Origin: Blastocystis hominis
Taxonomy: Eukaryota > Sar > Bigyra > Opalinata > Blastocystidae
Direction of reading: 5' to 3'
NCBI RefSeq assembly: GCF_000151665.1
Contig: NW_013171816.1
Span: forward strand, 67,001 to 131,000
DNA: 64,000 nt
The notes beneath the pieces are model-generated. The model ran no database searches and was not told the DNA's origin. It was given only the letters and a program-made list of their open reading frames with translations. This document shows, one piece after another, positions 1 through 11,830 of this stretch. Every line of letters begins with the position of its first letter. Within the stretch, counting starts at the first letter, position 1. Position numbers and translations under genes: made by a program.

Positions 1-3000
1 TCTTCCAAAAATCGAATCAAGAGCTGCTCGTTCTGGTAATGTCGTGGTACGTTTCAGTATCGAGAGGTAGCGATCTGAGCGAGGGTTGAAGCGTAGACTC
101 GCCGGATTTCGATGCGGTGAAAGTGCTGAAGATCGTGCTGCGAGTGTTTAAAGACTTTACAGACGATGGAACGCTCGTGAAGAAGGCGATCGGAATGCTT
201 CTGGTGATTCCGAATAGTAAAAACGAGGAGGAGGGTTGAGCTGTAGTCGGCGACGCGGAGTATTGCTTCCTCGTGGAGAATCGGTTTAAAGAATACGTGA
301 ATCCGCTTCTGAAGAAATACGCTCACGAATCGTTCATCGGCGTGTTGATTCAGTTCCTAAGCCGTCTGATCTCCGAGGGTTCGCTTCCTTTCTCGCATTG
401 ATCGTCTAGTGCAGCACAATCCCGCGGAGATTCCCTTCTCTCGCGAAGATCTCGACGTGCTCAAGACGATTCTCGCCGCGACCAAAGTCGACTCCATCGT
501 CCTCGCCGTCATTACATATTTGAAAGCCGTGACATCCATGCCGTTGATGGCGCGGGTGTTCTTTGAGTCCGACATCGTCGCGCAATTGACCGCCACCTTC
601 GTGCAGTTGACCGACATCGCGAAGAACAGGCCGCTCAACAAGACCAATCAAGTCATCGGCATTCTCGACATCTTCGCAGACCTCGCCAAGCAGCGTCCCT
701 TTCTTTCTCTAGCCCTCATCTCTAGCCGAGCTGCTTCTCTACCTCGTGGAATCCGGCGTGGGCGACGTGATTTCCCTCGCCACCAACACGTTCAGCACCA
801 ACCAGACGGTCATCAATTTGGTGCTGGACATCCTGAAGGACCTCATCCAATCGCCCGAGATCTGCCAGTATTTCTGCATCTGCAACTACTCGCGCGTGCT
901 GCAGTCCTTCTTCACCTTCTCCATCCAGGACGAAAACTGCATCTGCAAGGCGCTGAAGTGCACCATCGAGCTCGCAGCGGTCGATAGTGATTTCTTTTTT
1001 TCTTCTTCACTCTTCTAGAAAGCTTCCGGGCCGAGTTCGAAATGAGCGACATTCAGGCGGTCCTCAAAAGCATTCGCCCGTTCGAAACGAACCCCGAAAT
1101 CACCACTCTGACCTACCAATTGCTCTCTCTCTTCGAGGATCGTGCTTCTTTGATGGTCGAATGACGCACAGAAACGGATTACTCGTCGTTTATAACCGAT
1201 CCGTCTGTTCTGCAGTGGAAGAATAACCACGCGCCTTCCACGCCGAACGTCATCACGCCGAAAACCGTATCGTTCGCCATCCCCACGCTGGACGACTTCT
1301 CTCTCTCCGTCGACGAAGTGATCCAAACCAAGCATCTGCTGGTGCTGCTGGTGTGGAGAATAGCGCACTCGCGATCCCTAACGTTGCTGGAATCCTCCAT
1401 CCATGTTCTACACGAGCTTTGCAAGACTGACCTCATCAACGAGCTCTGCTGCTCGTCGATCCATTCCATGCTTTGCGTAACGCTTTGCGACGCGCTTTTG
1501 CAGAGAGACGAGACTTTGAAGAAGCGATTCTTCGAAATCAGCATGTCTCTCACCAGCGATGCATTGTATTTGCTGTCCACTCTGGTCGAATACACTTCGA
1601 TCAACACGCTTCTGCCCTTGGAATTCATCTACGTGCTCCCCGAAATCATGATGGACCGCGTGATCAGTCTCCACATCACCATCTGCTCTCTCCACATCTT
1701 CAATATTCTCATCGCTCAGGCGGTTCGGAAAGAACCCATCTTCATCGAAAACGTCCGCACGATTTTGCACCTCAATTCGCAACCCGAGCAAACGCCCTTC
1801 GATGAACTCGGCGCCAGCATGATTTCGAACTCGCCCAGCGACTCTCCGGTCGATTCCCCGATGAAACTCCCTCGAAAGTGCGGCTAGAATGCGGATTTGA
1901 GGAGTAGGTTGGAAGAACGAGACACGCGACGCGAAGAATTGCTGATGCAGATGAACCGAATCGAGCTGCGAATCTCGACCGGGCATTTCTCGCTCTCTTC
2001 TCCGGCCTCGCTGAACGCGTTCTTCACGCTGCCGTCCTTTTTGTTCAGTCTGCAGTGCATTAACTACGCAACGCAGTCGCAGCACTGCTCCTATCTCAGC
2101 AAGTCGCTTCTCGAGCGACTCAACGGGAAATGCGCGGTGCCTCCCAACTGTCTCCCGCACTCCAACTCGCTTGAAAAGACGCTCATCGAGTGCTCTCTGT
2201 CCTATCTGTCCTCGAGCGACCGCGCGCTGGTGGACGAAGCGCTGCGAATCTCCAACTCGGTCATCACCAACTCGATGTTTAAGGACTATTTCGATCTGAA
2301 CAAGCTGCTGGAGGATCTGCTGGTCGTCTGTCGCGCATGGATGACTCAGTCGCTGAAGACGGTCTACTCCGCCCTCGAGCAGCTCAGCTACCTGATTAGC
2401 AAACACCCCTGCACGAAGGCCGCTCCCGTGCTGACGGTTCTGTCGCGCTTCCTGAGACAGCCACTGAAAACTGATGAGGAAACTCGCTGCTGTCTAGTGA
2501 AGATTATCGAGATTTTCTCGACTCTCATCAACCAGGGCGTGGAGCTGCGTCCCAGCGACGTGTCCAGCCTTGTGAACGTGTTTTTGTTCTTGGCGGACTA
2601 TCCGTCCACGACGATCGCCAACATTCTCGTCCCGACGTTCATCAATCTGCTAGAGAAGCAGCCCACCAGCATCTCCCCGGCGATCGAGCAGCAGCTCAAC
2701 GACATTCTCTCTCGCATCATCAGTTCGCCTACCGGGACAGAGATTCAAAATCTCTGTACGGAGCTCCTCGTTCAGCTTCCCCTCGATTTCTCGTCCCATC
2801 AATTCCTTCTCTGGCCGTGCTTGCGTCTCCTAAACCGAGTCCCGGCTCCCGCATCGAACTCCCTCTTTCGCCGTGTCTTGGACGTACTGACGCAGATTCT
2901 GCGAAGCAACTCAGAGCTTCTGTCTTCGATGGTTCGCTCCGCGGCTCTGCCCTACCTCGCGATGATTCTCGGCGACAATTTGCCCGCGGATCTCATTCTT

Positions 3001-4429
3001 TTAATCTCGCAGCTGCTCTTCATCATGACGAAGGCGCCCGAGGCCGACGTTCTATTCGTCGGATGCGATTTTTATCGTCGCCTCGCCTACATCCAAACCA
3101 TCGCGGTGCGAAACGGAGAAACCGCGGTCGCGGAATCCATCGCCCGGACGCTGCGTGCGATTCGAGCGAACTGCCCGCTTGTGATTCTCTCGTTGCAGCA
3201 AACGCAATCGGGAGGCGCTTCCAAAGTTGGCAAAGAGGTCAGCGATGCCATTGATGCCATTGATGCCAGCGATCCCAGCGATGCCATTGATGACAGCGAT
3301 GCTAGCGATGCTAGCGATCCTAACGAGGCCATTGATGCTAGCGATGCTAGCGATGAGGACGAGGATAAAGACCTTGCTCCGAAGGCAGACGATGGCGAAG
3401 CCGAGACTTCGATGGAAGGAGCGCCGACTATGTCGAAGGTGACGGATTACCAGATCAGCCACGTGTCGCAGCTGACGCTTCTGAAGATTTTGGACTTTTT
3501 GTCGCGCGTTGCGAAGGGGAAGATGCAGATTGGGTTGTTCACTTCGATCTTTGACGCGTGGATCAGCAACAAGGGAAACTCGCTGCAGCCTAACGATATC
3601 AAGCAGATCGTTGAGAGTTTGGCGGATTGGGTGCATAGAAGTATGTTCAATGATCCGTCGTGCATGCATTACTTGACGTGTTTGGATATTTTGACTCGAT
3701 GTGAGTGGTCGAACTCGTTTTTTATGCATAGTGTCCATCAAAAAGAAAATGACCGATGTGATGAGTCGTTTGTTTGAAGAGCTCTGGATTCTTTTATTCA
3801 AAAACTACGGTCATAAGGAGCTCGAAGAGAAAGTCATCGATTTGCAGAAGCTCATTGTGTTGAAGAGAGACTCTCCGGAGATTTTGCTGAAGTATTACTC
3901 GACGATCAACAACGTGGTGATCTCACAAATCATTTGGTGCATTTTTGCACAGAAGCCGCTTGACTCCTTAAAGCATGTCCTCAAAGAAATCATGACCACG
4001 AACAGTAGAAACGGAGAAACTGAATGAGTCGTAGAAGGAATCGATAATATCAGCGAATGGGATGGGTTCAGCATCCTCATCAAGTTCTTGGAGGTGTCTT
4101 CCGATATCGAAAGGAAGCGCAACGTCCTGCAGATTTTATTTATTCTCCTATCCACAGGTCGCTTCATTGGTCGTCTCTCATGAATAGATGCTGGTCTTCG
4201 CGCTCTGGGGGCGAATAGTCAAAATCTGAATCGGCTGTACGTTCTCCAGAAGAATACGACCAATCCAACTTTGGAAAGAGAGATTAAGCTGATTGTCAGT
4301 TGTGTCGGAAAGTATAAGCAGAAGGGTAAGCACTCGTCGGAGCGTTTAGTTGTAGAGGAAAACAGTCTTGTGCGGGCACTTGAGCGGTTTGGACCTCTAC
4401 CGGGTAGAAAGGCTCCTATGCTAATGTAA
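1..4429 (+). CDS. Large alpha-solenoid (HEAT/ARM-like) protein, 5' partial
   Basis: The frame is open from the window edge and runs to an encoded TAA at 4427-4429. It is joined by many 30-31 nt GT-AG introns, for example 66-95, 217-246 and 379-409; others remove in-frame stops near 1170, 1890, 3705 and 4160. The protein (well over 1,200 residues) is almost wholly short amphipathic Leu-rich helices, as in HEAT or armadillo proteins. Examples are the stretches around LLPTFINLLE-like and LDILTRC-like helices. An acidic Asp-Ala-Ser low-complexity insert (3240-3357) splits the solenoid. I see no HECT, kinase or other catalytic domain, and I cannot name the family. Roles typical of such folds are scaffold, transport receptor or cofactor. 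The start lies outside the window. I am sure the gene is real and unsure of its function. Confidence 0.75.
3240..3357 (+). repeat. In-frame DASD/DAID coding repeat
   Basis: Degenerate 9-12 nt units of the type GATGCCATT, GATGCTAGC and GATGACAGC are tandemly arranged and stay in frame, giving Asp-Ala-Ser-Asp / Asp-Ala-Ile-Asp peptides followed by an acidic run. This looks like a flexible linker inside the alpha-solenoid protein, produced by slippage or unequal exchange. Confidence 0.8.
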
Positions 4430-4778
4430 TTGATTGATAGTTCGTATTTTATTGAATGGTTTGTTCAAATAATTGTCGATATCCCATGATGAGGATGGTC
4501 TTGAGACCTTGCATGCATATCAAATAACGCGTTTTCGGGTGATTCTGCTTTGATCTGAACGTACCTGAGTGAGAAAAGGTTCAAATTGATCTTAACGATG
4601 TGTGTATAAACAATACACAGTGTTTTGTTTCGTCCAATCAAATGATGTCTTGTGTGTCGGAAAAAAGGGATGGCTCAAATGGACAGTAATCTTTTATACA
4701 AAAGGCGCGACGACATTCATCCTTGTGTTTTGCGTTTAGACAATGTAGATCGTCATTATTTTTAATAGGAAGTGAAGA
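4430..4778. other. Intergenic region
   Basis: This 349-nt stretch is AT-rich compared with the flanking exons. A GGTTTGTTCA element near 4458 could be the 3'-processing signal of the upstream gene. No coding or RNA gene is apparent; the rest should hold the promoter of the next gene. Confidence 0.5.
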
Positions 4779-6459
4779 ATGGATAGCCTACTATACACTG
4801 ATATGGATCATAAGAAACGCTCTCATGATCTTCGAACCTCTCTCTGCTACTACATTAGCATCATTATTGTGCTGGCTGCATTCATCTGCAGTATGTTCAG
4901 CCTTGGATTCTGCAGCGCTGTACGCAAGTCATATGTATCTAACTGATTAGACAAAAATCCAAGAGAAGATCTACAACTACGAGTTCCCTACATGGGATCG
5001 CATGCAGGGAATCCAGGAAGGAATGCCTGTGTCCTTGGATCGTCAGGGATATGCTTTCCCTGGAGCTGGAACCACGATCTACCGTAATATTTCGATTGGT
5101 ACAGATGGACATGAGATGAAAAACGTCAAAGTTCGTGAGTTGGATTTCAATGTGGCCATGTTGGTCTATGATGGATACATCGACGCTATGATGTTCAACA
5201 TGGACGGATACGCCATTGACGTAAGCCAGACCTCCCTTACTCCTACTCTCTCGGGAGAAATTCGTAGAGTGGATGATGTTGTTCGTGTGAGCCGAGAGCG
5301 TTTCATCGTTGTGGGCTCTCGAGAGTTGCTCCCTATCTCGGCTAAGGTGGAGAGACAACAGCAGCGTGTCCGTGTCTTCTTCTATCAGGGAACTCCCACT
5401 GCTCTGGTGAACGATGAAGACAAGTGGCCTCATGCCGATAATCTGAACAACGACACCTTCGTTCTGATCTACGAGAACGGATACCAGTTGTACACTCGTC
5501 TGGGTCATTGGACTGGCACCGATACGAGTCCTTCTATTACTCTGGATGCCGAGACGCTGGCCACCAACCGTTTTGAGTATCACGGAGTTGCTGGAATGGA
5601 TGACAAGCACTTCGTGATTGCTGCCACTGGAAGACAGTACCAGGTCAATTATACGCTTCCCATTGTGCGAGCCTGCCTGTGCACGATCGCTGATGATAAC
5701 AGCATTGAATTCGGAGACTGGATCTTAATGCCTTTCACCATATCACACAACTATTTCGATATGGATAACATGGGACCCAACTCCATTATTATGGCATTCG
5801 CTGAAGAGTCGGGCATTACGACCGTGGTCCTTGGCTTTGACCGCGAAACGAACGAAATCTATTTCGGATCGCACGAGGATATCCAAACCGGAGGCGCCAT
5901 TCTTCGGGAGAACCGAATGGATTTGAGAGTGTTGGACTACTACACGTTCGCTGTCTTCTATGAGGATGATGCTACACAGACTCTCAATATGATTATGGCC
6001 GAAATCTCGGATGCTAAAGATATTCAGGCTACTTCTCCCACTTACATCATTAGCAGACCTTTCGGTAATCGTTTCACAAATTACTACTTTGATCTCTGCG
6101 AAACCATGGGCGGTGATTTCATCATTGCGGAATACCAGAATTCCGGAATGCAAAAAACGGCGCTGATTCATCATGGAGTGAGACGCCCAAGACCTGTCGG
6201 TATTGTTACCAAGGTGGAGGAGAACAAGCTCATGATTCAGTTTGCCGGAATGTTCAAGGTTTCCGGTAGAAAGCTGACTCCTGGAAGAGCCATCTACACG
6301 AACACGAAGGGAGAAATCATTGAGGGAATGCCGTTCGGTTATGCCAATAGCGAGTTTGGCAGTTACTATGTCTTCTCTCCGCACGATAACTCGATCATTA
6401 GTAGCACGAGTCTTGTGGGTATTGCTGTGACAAAGAACAAAATCTACATGAAGATTTAA
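4779..6459 (+). CDS. Signal-anchored secreted-type protein of unknown function
   Basis: Start chosen at ATG 4779: exon 1 encodes a hydrophilic N-terminus, then a hydrophobic helix (ISIIIVLAAFICSMFSLGF). It joins in frame, across a 31-nt intron (4920-4950), to the long exon ending with TAA at 6457-6459. The helix at about residues 25-45 is a signal anchor or signal peptide, so the roughly 515-residue remainder should be extracytoplasmic. That part is rich in beta strands with repeated short hydrophobic/Gly/Asp segments, suggesting a beta-propeller or beta-solenoid. The last 90 residues (VGIVTKVEENK...LVGIAVTKNKIYM) resemble C-terminal domains seen in bacterial and phage surface proteins; that is an impression, not a search result. 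No catalytic motif seen. It may be a lineage-specific surface or secreted protein. Confidence 0.8.
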
Positions 6460-6482
6460 TAAGTTGAAAATCTTATGCTCCA

Positions 6483-6502
6483 TGTTTTGTTTTAAAAAAA
6501 CA
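6483..6502. terminator. Back-to-back polyadenylation elements
   Basis: TGTTTTGTTTTAAAAAAACA lies between the convergent genes ending at 6459 (+) and 6536 (-). Read on either strand it gives a TGTTT-type element. The match to TGTTTGTT is weaker than at other loci here, and the T-N4 spacing is not clean. Confidence 0.4.
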
Positions 6503-6535
6503 CGCAGTTCCTAAAATAACGTCTATTTACAATCT

Positions 6536-9206
6536 TCATCGCTTCTTCTTTCTTAGCATCAGCAACCGCCTCTTTCGAAGCTCCAAATCTTGCATCTCTC
6601 GAGAATGCAGAAGGAATTCCACGCTCCGAATATGAGAACACAGCAAATTCACTGAAATGCCCATCAGTTTCGAGACAAATCGAATCAAATCTTGTTGTAC
6701 CGTCGACAAATTCTCAAACATATAGCTCTGCTTCTCACCTCCTTCTCTGTGTCTCTTACTCGCAACCCAGTATACACGCCAAACGGCTTATTCGATACAG
6801 GAACCAACGGATATGTGATCACTGTACCCTCTTTTTCCGGGGAATTCGCAGGGTTTTGGACGGAAACTTGAACCACCCTTTCCATCCATCTGCATTCAAC
6901 CACTTTAGTAAATCGTACGGGATCAATTTGGAAAGCTCGTTGCAGGAAAGCTCGCAGAGATGATACGTGTGTGACATGTACATTTGGCCTTCTAACCCAA
7001 ACCCGTTCTCGGACCGTTCTTGCAGTAATTGCTGGAGAACTTCCTGCTCCGACTGGCATATAAACGTCCCGTACAGCAAGAGAGCAAGCAGATAAACGTC
7101 GCTCTGCTCGCACAGCGAGAGAAGCGATGCATTCTACTGGGAATCTGGATCGATTTGTATATACTTCTCTGCTGGATCGCTTTCTTCGGAATTCGTCAGA
7201 AGAAAGAAAGCCGGCGTTCTCGATCATTTCGACACTTTCGGATCGGAGAAGACCTTCACAGAGCGCTCTCCTAAGCGGAAGAAGCAAGATTGGCAGCGTA
7301 CACTCGCGGAGGAAACCGGAAAATGAAGGAAAATCGATGAAGAATCGGAACGACAGGCAGCGTCGTGTAAACAAACCCGACTTCTCGGCAAATCTGCCAG
7401 GCTTCTACTTCGATTTGGGAAGCTGTGGGAATCGCCGACCTCAGAAACCATTTCTTTACAGGCTTGATATAGTTTCTGTGCTCATTCCTTGCGCAAACCC
7501 CTACATGTCGTCTTCATTCATCACACTCAGGCAGTTAATAAAGGGAATCAATCCATTCAAAGCGGCTCTAATTCGAAACGACGGATTGCTTCTACAATTC
7601 GAAATCGCGTGCCACGAAACTGAGACGAAGAATTCGCGACGCAGCGTAGAGAATTCCGAGTAATGAAATGAGACGAAGCTGATAGCCGCTGAATGAATAG
7701 TTCTTGTCGGTTCCATAAACGATGATTTCCTCGTCGTTCCATTTGATTTTGTTCGGTTTTACGGTGCGACGTGGCGACTTTCGAGGCGTTCGCTCTCTCG
7801 ATTTTGGAGAAGATTGATTGGATCGGATGTCGGGCGAAGACTGCGCCGATTTCGTTGTCGTTTTCGAAACGTAGAGCTGCTTGAGAGCCGATTGCATGAA
7901 CACAGGGAGCGATAATCCGCTCACAAAAGCCGAGTTGATTGAGGAAGAATCATCGCTCGAGGGTCGTTTTCTGGAGGCGTTTGTTGGTTCTGCTTGGAGA
8001 GTGGATGCAAAAGAACGCTGTGAAGGAGGCGAACGCGATGATTGCGAAGAGCGTTGCTGCGACAGCGAGCGGAAATAGGAGAGAACCGCGCGCGGCGACG
8101 GGCTTTCTTCGGGAGTTCGCGAGGAATCGGGCGACTGTGGCTGCGTTTGGATATGTTTCGCTGCTGGGAACAGAAGCTGGGATTGGGATTGGGATTGGGA
8201 TTGGGATTGGGATTGGGATTGGGATTGGGATTGGGATTGGGATTGGGTGGCTTCGGGATCGTCAGCACGCGACGTATCTGGAAAGAGCTGCGACTGGAAT
8301 AAAGACTCCGATTGGGTGGCTTCAGGGGATTTGAGATGCGAGGAATCTGGGAATAACTGCGATGGCGCTTGTGTCTGCGATTGGGTGGCTTCGGGATCTT
8401 CCATGCGGGCTGAATCTTTGAAGAGTTGCGACTCGGATTGAGTGGCTTCAGGAGATTTGAGATGAGCCGAATCAGAAAAAGTTTGTGACTCGGATTGAGT
8501 GGCTTCAGGAGATTTGAGATGAGCCGAATTTGGAGCGATGGAAGAAGAAGAATCGGGTTGAGTTGCTTCCGGAGATTTCGGTGTCCCATCGAGTTGAGAA
8601 GCATTGGGGAACGAGCTAGGGATGAGTGAAGGAGGATCGCGAGGGGTTGAAGGAGCATTGGAGAAAAGAGAGTCATCGCTTTTTCGAATCAGTTTTGAAC
8701 GAGTGTAGGGATAGATATTCGTAAAGGAGGATAGATACGGCTTGGAAAAGAGGAGAAGACGGAGCCAGATACGTTTGCACAGTTCTTCATACTCTGTTGG
8801 ACACGGAATGTACAACTGAACGACATGAATCTGCCCGTAACTCCATCACTTGATTTCCACTTGTTTTACTAACACATTTTGAGTGATATAGAGCAAACGC
8901 TGCAAAGAGATTTTCAGACTCTCCTTTTCCTTCTTTCCCCTTGTTTTCTTTTTTCCACCCTACGCTAAATAGAATTTTGCAACTGTACGGTTCGTTTCAC
9001 AGCCACACCAAAGGAATCTTTGGCAACCGCATTGAGATTCTCCTCAACAACCGCCTGGTGTGATTCCTGTCGCATCATAGATTTCAAAACATTCATACTT
9101 TTGACACAGTTCCACAGTTGCTGCAAACCAACTCTCCTTTTGTATTTAAACTAAATGTACTTCTTCCGCATGTCTCGCAACGATGTTCCGGTGGCTTTTT
9201 GCCCAT
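6536..9206 (-). CDS. TAF1B/Rrn7-like Pol I initiation factor
   Basis: This is one gene assembled from about ten exons across 26-36 nt introns. It starts at ATG 9206 with a TFIIB-type zinc ribbon (RCETCGRSTF...LVCSNCG, residues about 9-34; its last intron-flanked exon begins KESHQ). A helical segment follows (LQRLLYITQNVLVKQ...LCKRIWLRLLL), then a Ser/Gln/Pro-rich insert with SPEATQSESQ repeats. Next come two cyclin-like blocks (LLGILYAASRIL; IPFINCL; LPVVPILHRFSFIFRFPP), and a helical tail ends at TGA 6536-6538. Zinc ribbon, large insert, then cyclin folds is the layout of TAF1B/Rrn7, the TFIIB-related factor that recruits RNA polymerase I to rDNA promoters. Single ORFs would break it into at least three false genes. 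Family call fairly sure; individual splice sites less so. Confidence 0.75.
8179..8247. repeat. GGGATT hexanucleotide microsatellite
   Basis: About 11.5 perfect tandem units of GGGATT (AATCCC on the coding strand) lie inside the TAF1B-like gene, where they encode alternating Ser-Gln. Flanking single GATTGGGTGGCTTC copies belong to the SPEATQSESQ protein repeats (about 8190-8570). A perfect six-base repeat is likely to vary in length between strains without a frameshift. Confidence 0.9.
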
Positions 9207-9304
9207 TGTTGGAGAATGACTAGTTTTTCTTTGAGCTCAAACGCGATTCATTGTTCAATTAAACATATAGATTATCTAACTCCTATTTCTATTTTCATTT
9301 TATT

Positions 9305-11768
9305 GATATCCCCTCTCCGATTAGACTGTTACTCATACTGGTGAATGCAAAAACATCCCCTTGCACCGAAGGCTCACTCCTTTCGAAGGCAAGAATGTCG
9401 TTGCTCTATTGGAACTCTCTTGCAACTGGTGAATGGATCGGGTGACCAAGATGAAGAATCCGTTGCACTACAGATTTTGAACACTTTAAGTGCTGTATCC
9501 ATACCCATTCGAAAGATAAGTGAAGTTGTACGAGATTGAGTTTTCTATCTTATTTTCAGGAAATTGAAGACCTATTTTTTAACATTTATTCTCGACTTCG
9601 ATGCCTTGGGTCTAATTTAGAGAAGAAAGATTTGGAACTATTTGTTTCGATATGCTATCGTCAGCACGTAGGATTTAGTCAACATTTAAATACTTAGTTG
9701 ATACTTTCGGACTCTCACTTTCTGCAAATCCTTTCTCTCCTTCAATCAAACGATTTTTTCGTTATCGATGTTCGCTTTCTCTCCTATTACGTCGATTTTG
9801 GCGGAAAACTCATCTCCGAAACGTTTCTGCAACAACTTCTCCCCTGTCTATGCGATCATCTCTGTAACGATTCGTTGAGTGAAGACATGGAATACTCCTT
9901 CCTTCTTCTATGCAGCCACACATTCCATACAGCGCGGTTTCTCTCCATGATTCCCACCTTTTCAATATCTTTGAGCCACTTGGAATTTCGTTTTCTTTCG
10001 TGGCTTCCTTCGCTTCTTCATCTCCCGCTTTCTGTTTGATTTTTCATTTGCTTCTTATCAGAATGCTTCTCTCGTTCTTCATCTTCTTTGCTTCCAGCTC
10101 CAACATCCCTTCGACTCGAATTCTCACTCTCTTTCCGAAGCCTCTGCGGCTTCTTCTACTCTTCTTTCCTCCGTCACATCGCTCTACTTGACTTCGTCCA
10201 CTTCGTCCACGTCTCTTTCCCACTTTTTGTCCAGCGTTCTCCAATTCCACCGCGTCACACACACGCTTCTCTCCCAAATCTCTCCCACAGACATCGCTCT
10301 TTTGATTCAATGGATCCATTCCTGGTCCGGAGAGCAAACAGTTCGAAACGAAGCGTTGTCAGCGATTCGTTCCTTCTTAAAACTGGGAGATTTCCCAACG
10401 AATCTTCTCCTTTCGCTCATCCAATGGGCAGTCGCTCAAATGCAATCACATATTGTTGTTTCCACCGAACTACTCCGCGTTTTTCTCGAGCGATTTCGTT
10501 CACTCCTAGACGATGCAAGTCGTCTTGAAGGTCTGCTCTTCCTCCAATGATCCGCAAATCTGCGAGCAGTTGTGCATGTTTGTAGAAGCGCTTCAGAAAC
10601 TCTCTGCAGAAGATTGCTTTCGATCGCAGGATGCTTTGATCACGCTCACGCAGGTTTATCGGCTTTGCTCGCCTTGGATTTCGGACGCGTTGGCTTCCTT
10701 TCCATGGTCTGCGAGTCTCTCCGCGATCACAAATCCGTTACAATCCGCAGAAATGCAGAAGAAACAAGCAGTTCTGATTCAAACGATTCTGCAAAACCAT
10801 TTCGCTGAAGTGCCGTTCGTTTTGATATTTGATAATCCCTTTCTAGCGAAAGTACGAAGCAGGAAATCATTCGCCAATCCGGAATGGAGCGAATCCAATC
10901 GATTCCTTTATTCCAAACACTTTTTGTTTGTTATCTTCTTCCCGGATTTCTAGCGAATCCTCCTTTTCCTCTCTTCCCTTTGATTCAAACGTTGCTTCGC
11001 CATTACTCCACGCAAGTTCGAGTTACGCTTTTATCTCAACTCACTTCGGTCTACGAGCAGTTACCAAATAAAGAATCGCTTTTTGAGACGCTGATTCACG
11101 AAGCCACTTGCGAAATCGAACGCTCTGAAGGCGAGAATGAAACGCTAATCGATTCTTTTCTCGTGCTGTTGACTGAATTCGCGCCGACTTTTTCGATTTC
11201 TTCGTCGTTTGTGTGTTCGATGGTTCGGTTGTTTCCTTGCTGGAAAAGCCGGCTTCAACTCCATTCCATCCAGCTGTGGAAAGCGTTCCCGCTCCTTTCG
11301 ATCTCCGGCTTTTCAGATCGAGTTCTCGAATTGCTTCCATACGCTATTTCGCGTGATACTCACATCGTTTCTGAGTTTCTTTCCTTGCTTGAAACGTGGA
11401 GTTCGGTTTTATCGCTCTCTCAAATCGTTTCGATTTGCGAGACTCTGTCTCAGGAGCAACAAGATCCACTCTTTTCCACTCTTTTCTTTTCCTTTTTCAA
11501 GAGAGCCGTTCGTGAAGAATGGGACGAGCCAATCATCATCGATTCTCTTTCTCGAATCATCTCCATCGCTTCTCCCGAATCGCTCCACGACTTCCTTCCC
11601 TTTCTCAGCTCGATCGAGAAACGTCCTTCATGGGGAAGGGACAATCTGACGAGGCTCGCGGATATGGCCGAGGAAATCGTAGAGCGTGAGAACGTGTGTT
11701 TGTCCTACTTGGATTCCGTGCTGCTTGAAGAAGTATTCTCTTCAACGGAAAGCGTGAAGTGTAGGTGA
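9305..11768 (+). CDS. Alpha-solenoid protein of unknown function
   Basis: Exons join in frame across introns at 9341-9371 (31 nt), about 9533 (32 nt), 9668 (30 nt), 10037 (28 nt), 10472 (31 nt) and 10817 (32 nt), ending at TGA 11766-11768. The product, roughly 750 residues, is Leu/Ser-rich helices throughout (LLQLVNGSGDQDEESVALQI; FLQQLLPCLCDHLC; LIQTLLRHYSTQVRVTLLSQ), matching a HEAT-like or karyopherin-like solenoid. I find no named domain. The 5' end is not resolved: the frame is open back to 9305 without a convincing ATG, so a further short upstream exon is likely. It diverges from the TAF1B-like gene (start 9206) and converges on WDR18. Confidence 0.7.
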
Positions 11769-11797
11769 TAAGTAAGATTCGGAGTTGGTTATGCGAT

Positions 11798-11815
11798 TGT
11801 TTGTTACTACAAACA
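11798..11815. terminator. Back-to-back polyadenylation elements
   Basis: TGTTTGTTACTACAAACA carries TGTTTGTT on the plus strand (11798-11805), serving the gene ending at 11768. It carries TGTTTGTA on the minus strand (11815-11808), serving WDR18 (stop 11831-11833). On the minus side the T at 11820 sits exactly four bases before the element, as at other sites in this window. Confidence 0.7.
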
Positions 11816-11830
11816 TGTGAAAAGAACGAG

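Noticed and set aside
1408-2406. 332-codon minus-strand ORF
   Set aside because: Antisense shadow of the alpha-solenoid gene; composition is Arg/Gln-rich with no domain.
8179-8247. GGGATT array as an internal telomeric sequence
   Set aside because: It stays in frame in the TAF1B-like gene as Ser-Gln repeats and is short and single; no other telomere feature is present.
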